NCBI GenBank assembly: GCA_002221725.1
Contig: NJFT01000105.1
Span: 1 to 64,000, forward strand
Direction of reading: 5' to 3'
Origin: Scedosporium boydii
Taxonomy: Eukaryota > Ascomycota > Sordariomycetes > Microascales > Microascaceae
DNA: 64,000 nt
Shown here one piece after another: positions 59,201 through 64,000 of this stretch; the stretch's first letter is position 1; every line of letters begins with the position of its first letter. Position numbers and translations under genes: made by a program. A model generated the notes under the pieces. The model worked only from the letters and a program-made list of their open reading frames with translations. It ran no database searches and was not told where the DNA came from.

Positions 59201-60740
59201 TTCCTTTGTCGCAAACATCTCATCGGTGAGTATATCGGAGAAGAGGGCAAATAGCCGCCGGAAATCACGGGTAAGCTGCTCGGTCCTTGGTGAGGTGCGG
59301 ATAAGATCCGCGTCAAGTCCGAGTAGCCCCATCTCATCGCTCTCTTCCGATTTGGAGAGCTCCGCAGCGTACTTCTTGAGAGTGTAGTAGATAATGGCCT
59401 TGTTCTTGTATTGCTCGTCCCGACACACCAACTTGGCCTTGGGGAGCGCTTCCCGTATAGCCATTTCTAAAGTCTCGACCGTCGTTCGATTCCAAGCGAC
59501 CTTCATAGTGCGCGTGCCTCGGTTCCAGACTTGGTGAGGGGCGAGGGGCGGGATAAGAATGAAATCGCCGGGCTTTTGCTCGACGACGTATACGGGAAAC
59601 GTGGCCTTCTTCCAAGCATTGATTTGCGCAAAATGCTTCTCAATCTCAATGTCGTGACCGAGCATAGAGAGGAAGTACTCGCGAACAACCTCGCGATCCT
59701 TGGTTTCCGTCATGAACCAAATCGAACTTCCGGGTTTCTCGTCGTTCTCGGTCCCGGATGCCTCGACCATGATGTTCTGGCCTAAACTGGCGCACATTTC
59801 GCGATGGGCGGGCGTATACGTTCCCTCATGACCGACGTAACACATGAGATTCTGAGCGCGCATCTGCTCCGGGAGGCTGGACATCAGGTCACCCGCCGGC
59901 GCGGACTGGACCTGAGTCCTGAACAGCTCGTCATCTCTACCGTTATTGGACTCGTTCCCGCCTTTATCGGTGATGTTCTCGTTCATGTAGAAAATATTTG
60001 GTGGGATGATCTTCTGTAGGCTCTCGTGCCACTCGGGAGGGCAATCGATATCCTTGAGGTATAGTCGTTGACGGCGCTCTTCTCGAAAATTCGTGGGAGT
60101 CCATTGCTTTGTGAGTTGTTTCATAGACCGCATGTAATGACCGAGGGTCATGGGAATGTCTTTCTGTGAGTTGATATCGCGAACATTTTCCTCTACACAG
60201 GTCATTCGCAATGGTCAGTTGTGGGCGACCCAAAAGTGGACCGCGAGGGATGTAACAGGAAAATGAAAAAGGCTAGGACATACGTTTCTTGTCGTAAGTT
60301 TGCTCTAGCCACTCGGCGCTAAACAGATCTTTGGGAAGCACTTCGTCCCATCCCGAAATAACGAGAGGCCGCCCCTGCTGGATCACATGGATGTTCACCA
60401 GATTCTCGAACTCCTGCTGGCTGAGATTCCGGATTTGCGCCGTGCTGATACGGACGACCCAGCTCAAGTTCGGGGTATTTTCAACGAGGCTATGGAGATC
60501 TAAATCGGGCGGGATCGGATCGAACTTCGCTTGGGGGTGCATTGGGGCGGGCATGATGGCGACGCACGAATGTGGAGGCAAGCTTCGTTCGCTGTCGAGG
60601 ACGTGTTCTGCATTCACAGCTCAGCAGCGGGCGGAATTTCCCCACTATGAACATATTTTGAAGTTGGCGAGTGCGCGACGCCGCGTAGAAGATTGGTTGC
60701 GAGCCAATTTCCGACCAAAGTGGGAGGAGGAATGTGCCAT
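56258..60740 (-). CDS. JmjC-domain chromatin protein with 4CXXC-type zinc finger and AT-hooks
   Basis: Nuclear 2-oxoglutarate/Fe(II)-dependent demethylase-like protein. The main exon 60192-56258 joins in phase to an exon ending at 60284 (DKK/QENVRDI). The JmjC fold shows Fe ligands His and Glu in PAHREMC (near 59806) and the second His in LAPHQVWNRG (near 59534). Cys-rich blocks follow: CITCSYCRSNIFNRFLTCKH, then CHVCCHPEYTYKVQICSNPE and CPKCLKICNCGGC, the 4CXXC_R1 type. The C-terminal third is acidic/Ser-rich with repeated AT-hook cores (KKRGRPPR, KRGRPKS, RRPGRPRR, KRPRGRPRR) and a final Arg/Gly-rich tail. The 5' end is uncertain. The frame lacks an ATG before MPAPM (60554), while an acceptor GAATGCAG near 60609 suggests an upstream exon starting at the ATG at 60740 (MAHSSSHFGRKLARNQ). 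The substrate is unknown. Confidence 0.85.
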
Positions 60741-61159
60741 GAATTATTAATTTGATGGATGAATGAGGTAGAGGAGACGCGACGTTGAAGTGGGCGAGTC
60801 GTTGAAAGACTGATGAAATCATTCATTGGACACGGCGACTTGGCTTCTTAGTCATCTTTCAACCTTCCATTTTCACCCCAACAGTGTCTAAGTCGCTCTT
60901 TCCTGCGCTTCCATCTCCGGTCCTCTCATGTGCCAAATTTTAGACACGCGCAACGCAGGACACGGCCAAGGCTTAGAAGGGCGCGTCAATTGCTCTGGTG
61001 GCTATCTTTCTAGTCTCTAGGTATGCATTCGTTTTACAGGTTTTAATCTGTTGAGAATCTTATCTAGGAAAGGCGATCTAATTCTGGCCAGCGGTCAACC
61101 ATCGGGGAACCCCGGAGTCTGAAGAACGTCTGTGAAGCGCCAGTGTCCTATAGCCCACG
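60741..61159. promoter_or_regulatory. Divergent promoter region, JmjC gene and COQ2
   Basis: About 420 bases between the two divergent genes; no reading frame or RNA gene is seen. Confidence 0.5.
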
Positions 61160-62413
61160 ATGCGGCTCGCCAATGTCGCTCAATGCTCGCGCCGGTGGTA
61201 CTCTTTGCAGTCCACTCGAGCCTTGAGTTCCAGAATTACCGCCAAGCCTCTCGCCAGTCCCCCATCGTCCCTCTCTATCCTCGCGATAAGTGGAGCCCAC
61301 TCCCGGAACCGGCCCGGGCAGCGAACGGCGAACTTTCACGAGACCAAGTATGCTCTTTCAACAAAGGTTTCCCCAACCACGGTCCTCGATACGACAGGAA
61401 TGCCCAAAGTGGGCGAATCCGTGCATGTCTACAAGGCTCCCACCACCGGTCTCCTGTCCTATCTTCCCAAGTCTTGGGTTCCTTATGCTGAGCTCATTCG
61501 CCTCGATAAGCCCACGGGCACCTACTACCTCTTCTTCCCGTGTCTCTTTTCGACTCTCATGGCCGCTCCTATGGTAGACCCCATGGCGACACCGGGTGCT
61601 ATCATTGGAACGACGGCTCTCTTCTTCTCCGGCGCCCTCATCATGCGCGGCGCGGGCTGCACCATTAACGATCTCTGGGATAGGAATCTCGACCCTCACG
61701 TGACGAGGACAAAGTTCCGACCCATCGCTCGCAAGGCCATCACTCCTTTCAAGGGCGTCGTGTTCACCGGTGCGCAGCTCCTCACCGGCCTTGGAATCCT
61801 CCTCCAGTTTCCGACGTCTTGCCTCTTCTATGGCATCCCCAGTTTGCTCCTGGTCTCGACGTACCCTCTCGCCAAACGAGTAACGTACTACCCCCAGGCC
61901 GTTCTTGGTTTGACCTTCTCTTGGGGCGCCATCATGGGATTCCCCGCCCTGGGCGTTGACCTCATCTCCAACTCTTCCGCTCTCATCGCCGCAGCCTGTC
62001 TGTACGGCTCCAACATTGCATGGACCATTCTCTACGACATGATCTACGCGCACATGGACCGCAAGGACGACGTCAAGGCCGGCATCAAGAGCATGGCTGT
62101 CAAACATGACGCTGACACTAAGCGAGTTCTCACTGGGCTCGGCCTGGTCCAAGTAAGTCTGCTGGCGGCGGCTGGTGTTGCGTCGGGCGCTGGTCCTCTC
62201 TACTTTGTCGGTAGCTGCGGTGGGGCGCTGGTAACCCTCGGATACATGATCCGCAAGGTCAACCTCAAGAGTGTCAAGGATTGTTGGTGGTGGTTTGTCA
62301 ATGGCTGCTGGATCACTGGTGGCGCCATCAGTCTGGGATTGGCTGCTGATTATCTTGTACGATATGTGAAACGTGAAGAGAAGGAGGAGGAAGCCGCGCC
62401 TGTTGCGGCATAA
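61160..62413 (+). CDS. COQ2: 4-hydroxybenzoate polyprenyltransferase, mitochondrial (Coq2)
   Basis: Inner-membrane UbiA-family prenyltransferase that attaches the polyprenyl chain to 4-hydroxybenzoate in ubiquinone synthesis. Single exon, 417 aa. The N terminus is Arg/Ser-rich (MRLANVAQCSRRWYSLQSTR), consistent with import. The first Asp-rich motif NDLWDRNLD lies near residue 170 and the second (YDMIYAHMDRKDDVKAGIKS) near residue 290; both bind Mg2+-diphosphate. The SWVPYAELIRLDKPTGTYYL entry segment and eight or so hydrophobic helices are present. The C terminus ends in a Lys/Glu-rich tail. Length and motif spacing are normal. It is convergent with rps23, 245 bases apart. Confidence 0.94.
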   Translation: MRLANVAQCSRRWYSLQSTRALSSRITAKPLASPPSSLSILAISGAHSRNRPGQRTANFHETKYALSTKVSPTTVLDTTGMPKVGESVHVYKAPTTGLLSYLPKSWVPYAELIRLDKPTGTYYLFFPCLFSTLMAAPMVDPMATPGAIIGTTALFFSGALIMRGAGCTINDLWDRNLDPHVTRTKFRPIARKAITPFKGVVFTGAQLLTGLGILLQFPTSCLFYGIPSLLLVSTYPLAKRVTYYPQAVLGLTFSWGAIMGFPALGVDLISNSSALIAAACLYGSNIAWTILYDMIYAHMDRKDDVKAGIKSMAVKHDADTKRVLTGLGLVQVSLLAAAGVASGAGPLYFVGSCGGALVTLGYMIRKVNLKSVKDCWWWFVNGCWITGGAISLGLAADYLVRYVKREEKEEEAAPVAA

Positions 62414-62658
62414 ACCCGGGTTTTAGACTGTACAACATTGTATCTAAAAACAAAGAACTCCTAATTAGACCAATCGAGGCACACTTGGAAACCGGAGAGC
62501 CGTGGCAGAAAAAATACGCTCGACGTTTGTGTGATCAAAACATCATAGTCGTGTTATATTTTTTTAATCTTCTAGACACCCTTTTTGCCGAGAAAGATGC
62601 CAATGAAAACCAACCCATGACTCCTCAAAATGGACAAGTTCATTCCCGTTCCTTTCGT

Positions 62659-63194
62659 TTACGACCTGGGCTTCTCCTTCTTCTCCTTCCATAGAGCCAT
62701 GAGACCCACACCAGAAACCTTGACAACCTTGAATCGGACACCGGGAATATCACCCTTGGCCTTGCCCTTGCGACCAAAACCGGCAAGGAGGACCTCATCG
62801 TTCTCGTCGACGAAGTTGAGACAACCATCGTTGGGGACTAGAATGGGGGAATTGGTCAGCAAATTTAACGAGCATGGAAGACTTGGAATTGGCCACTCGA
62901 GGATGTCGTTGAGAATGAGACCCGGGCGCGGGGAAGGGCGATCATACCGAAAGCAGTGACGTTCTTTCCGTTCTTGATGAGCTTTACACGGACACACTTT
63001 CGAATAGCGGAGTTGGGCTGCTTGGCCTCGATACCAATCTTCTCGAGCACGATACCCTTAGCGTGGGAAGAACCACCGAAGGGCGAGGACTTGAAGGCGG
63101 TTCCGAGAGCTCGCTTCTTGTAGGCAAGGTCGGCCCATTTCTGGTCCTTGCGGTAAGTCCGCAGCTTTCGGGCGGAGTTGAGACCACGAGGCAT
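62659..63194 (-). CDS. rps23: 40S ribosomal protein S23 (uS12)
   Basis: Decoding-centre protein of the small subunit. Exons 63194-62948 and 62837-62659 join in phase (141 aa). Family sequence is near invariant: [60 protein letters not shown], ending KEKKEKPRS. The KQPNSA loop with its hydroxylatable Pro is intact. The start [11 protein letters not shown] is four residues shorter than the yeast form (MGKGKPRGLN). The first ATG after a 5'-UTR intron (63371-63200) gives this start, and no MGKGK codons are visible upstream of the intron. Confidence 0.95.
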
Positions 63195-63199
63195 GTTTG

Positions 63200-63371
63200 C
63201 TGGAGTGAGAAAAAAATCACACGGTCAGCGACTTGAAGGATGCTTTTAGATCGAGGCGAGTGTATTTCGTCGGTGGGGAAAAATGATCGCGCGGAACGGT
63301 TTTGGGAATTGGACAGATCGCAATGCTATGCGAAGATGAATGTCAATGGCGAAGGGGATGGCTTTACATAC
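63200..63371 (-). other. Intron in the 5' UTR of rps23
   Basis: Donor CCG|GTATGT (63371), branch-like GCTGACC and acceptor ACTCCAG (63200), ending five bases before the start codon. Introns at or near the start codon are usual in fungal ribosomal-protein genes. Confidence 0.65.
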
Positions 63372-63745
63372 CGGTTTATCCTGCTAAACTCGTGGTGATG
63401 TGTTGGATGGGTGGCTGTTGGGGAGATCGAGGGGGAAAAGTTTAGTGGAGGATGCTGCGACCACCAGATTTGACCTGTCTTGTCACGGGAATTTTGGTAG
63501 GGCACACGAAAAACCCTATGAAAAATGGGTGGGGCTAAGACAAGCCACTTGCAAATTGCCTGAGGCGGAGGTGTGAGAATCGGCCCGGGATTATCATTTT
63601 CCAGGCAGCCCGATGACTCAGCAAACAAGCTTCCAGCTGCCGTCAACCTTACCTTGCCTGCAATTGAATATGCTACACCGACTCAAGCTGAAATCAAAAG
63701 CTCTAAGCTTGGACGGGACAAACGGCGTCGGTCCAAAATGTAGCC
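63372..63745. promoter_or_regulatory. Divergent promoter region, rps23 and the 63.7-kb gene
   Basis: About 370 bases between the rps23 leader and the next plus-strand start; no gene seen. Confidence 0.45.
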
Positions 63746-64000
63746 ATGTCTCAACAACCGAAGAGCAAGGGCAAACAGCGCAACCCTCCCCCGAGTCTCT
63801 TCCTGCACCCATCCCCGTCGGCCTCTCATGCAACGCTCCCCGGTATACTCGCCGCCCCTGCGGCTACGCCCTCAACCTCGGCTCGACCAGCTCCCTTAGC
63901 TAGCCAAACAGCGACGCAACGAAATGTCGCGGCTGCGGCTGGCGGATCTCTCGTGCCCGCGATGCCGAGCAGACCCATCCGAACTCTCAAGACAGGTGAT
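63746..64000 (+). CDS. N-terminal part of an unidentified protein, cut by the window end
   Basis: Open frame of 85 codons from the ATG at 63746 to the last base. The sequence is basic at first (MSQQPKSKGKQRNPPPSLFL), then Ala/Ser/Pro/Thr-rich (GILAAPAATPSTSARPAPLA) and probably disordered, ending MPSRPIRTLKTGD at the edge. Good third-position G/C and a start just beyond the divergent promoter support a real gene. The function cannot be told from this part. Confidence 0.6.
   Translation, partial: MSQQPKSKGKQRNPPPSLFLHPSPSASHATLPGILAAPAATPSTSARPAPLASQTATQRNVAAAAGGSLVPAMPSRPIRTLKTGD

Overview
The window is nuclear DNA of a filamentous ascomycete (Pezizomycotina, most likely a eurotiomycete). 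Genes carry short introns with GTAAGT/GTATGT-type donors, CTAAC/CTGAC branch sites and YAG acceptors. The gene set is typical of that group: HbrB, PtaB, a 4CXXC-type JmjC protein and Gon7. A dead transposon shows the CpA-to-TpA decay expected of repeat-induced point mutation (RIP). The species assignment is inference; nothing here fixes it.

Layout. 0.5-3.5 kb (-): calcium-regulated mitochondrial carrier (SAL1/SCaMC type), eight exons. 4.5-5.5 kb (+): cyclin C of the Mediator kinase module. 7.4-9.2 kb: Tc1/mariner DD34E element with TIRs and TA duplication, RIP-killed and interrupted by a 222-bp solo LTR with its own 5-bp duplication. 9.2-15.7 kb: gene-poor stretch with clusters of GTAC palindromes. 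15.7-16.3 kb (+): conserved fungal protein of unknown function. 19.9-20.3 kb (+): small, probably mitochondrial protein. 21.2-22.1 kb (+): Syn8-like Qc-SNARE, convergent with an Ama1-like APC/C activator at 22.6-24.9 kb (-). 26.7-30.1 kb (+): Vps39/Vam6 (HOPS), tail to tail with Gon7 (KEOPS) at 30.4-30.7 kb (-). 32.5-35.2 kb (+): HbrB (TORC2). 39.4-42.0 kb (+): PtaB (LIM-domain-binding family). 43.4 kb (+): intron-containing tRNA-Asp. 44.5-48.0 kb (-): decayed accessory pair, a trypsin-like protease remnant followed by an SF1 helicase remnant with frameshifts and a duplicated C-terminal segment. 51.6-53.4 kb (-): mitochondrial aspartate aminotransferase, whose reading frame requires a 3-nt and a 10-nt exon. 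56.3-60.7 kb (-): JmjC/zinc-finger/AT-hook chromatin protein, divergent from COQ2 at 61.2-62.4 kb (+). 62.7-63.2 kb (-): ribosomal protein uS12 (Rps23) with a 5'-UTR intron, divergent from a gene cut by the window end at 63.7 kb (+).

Most genes are unrelated housekeeping or regulatory loci, not a cluster. Themes that recur are endosome/vacuole traffic (Syn8, Vps39), mitochondria (SAL1, Aat1, COQ2, the small protein) and transcription/growth control (cyclin C, PtaB, HbrB, JmjC). The least ordinary parts are the aminotransferase microexons, the nested dead transposons, the decayed protease/helicase block, and a GTACTTCGTAC-like near-palindrome scattered through intergenic DNA.
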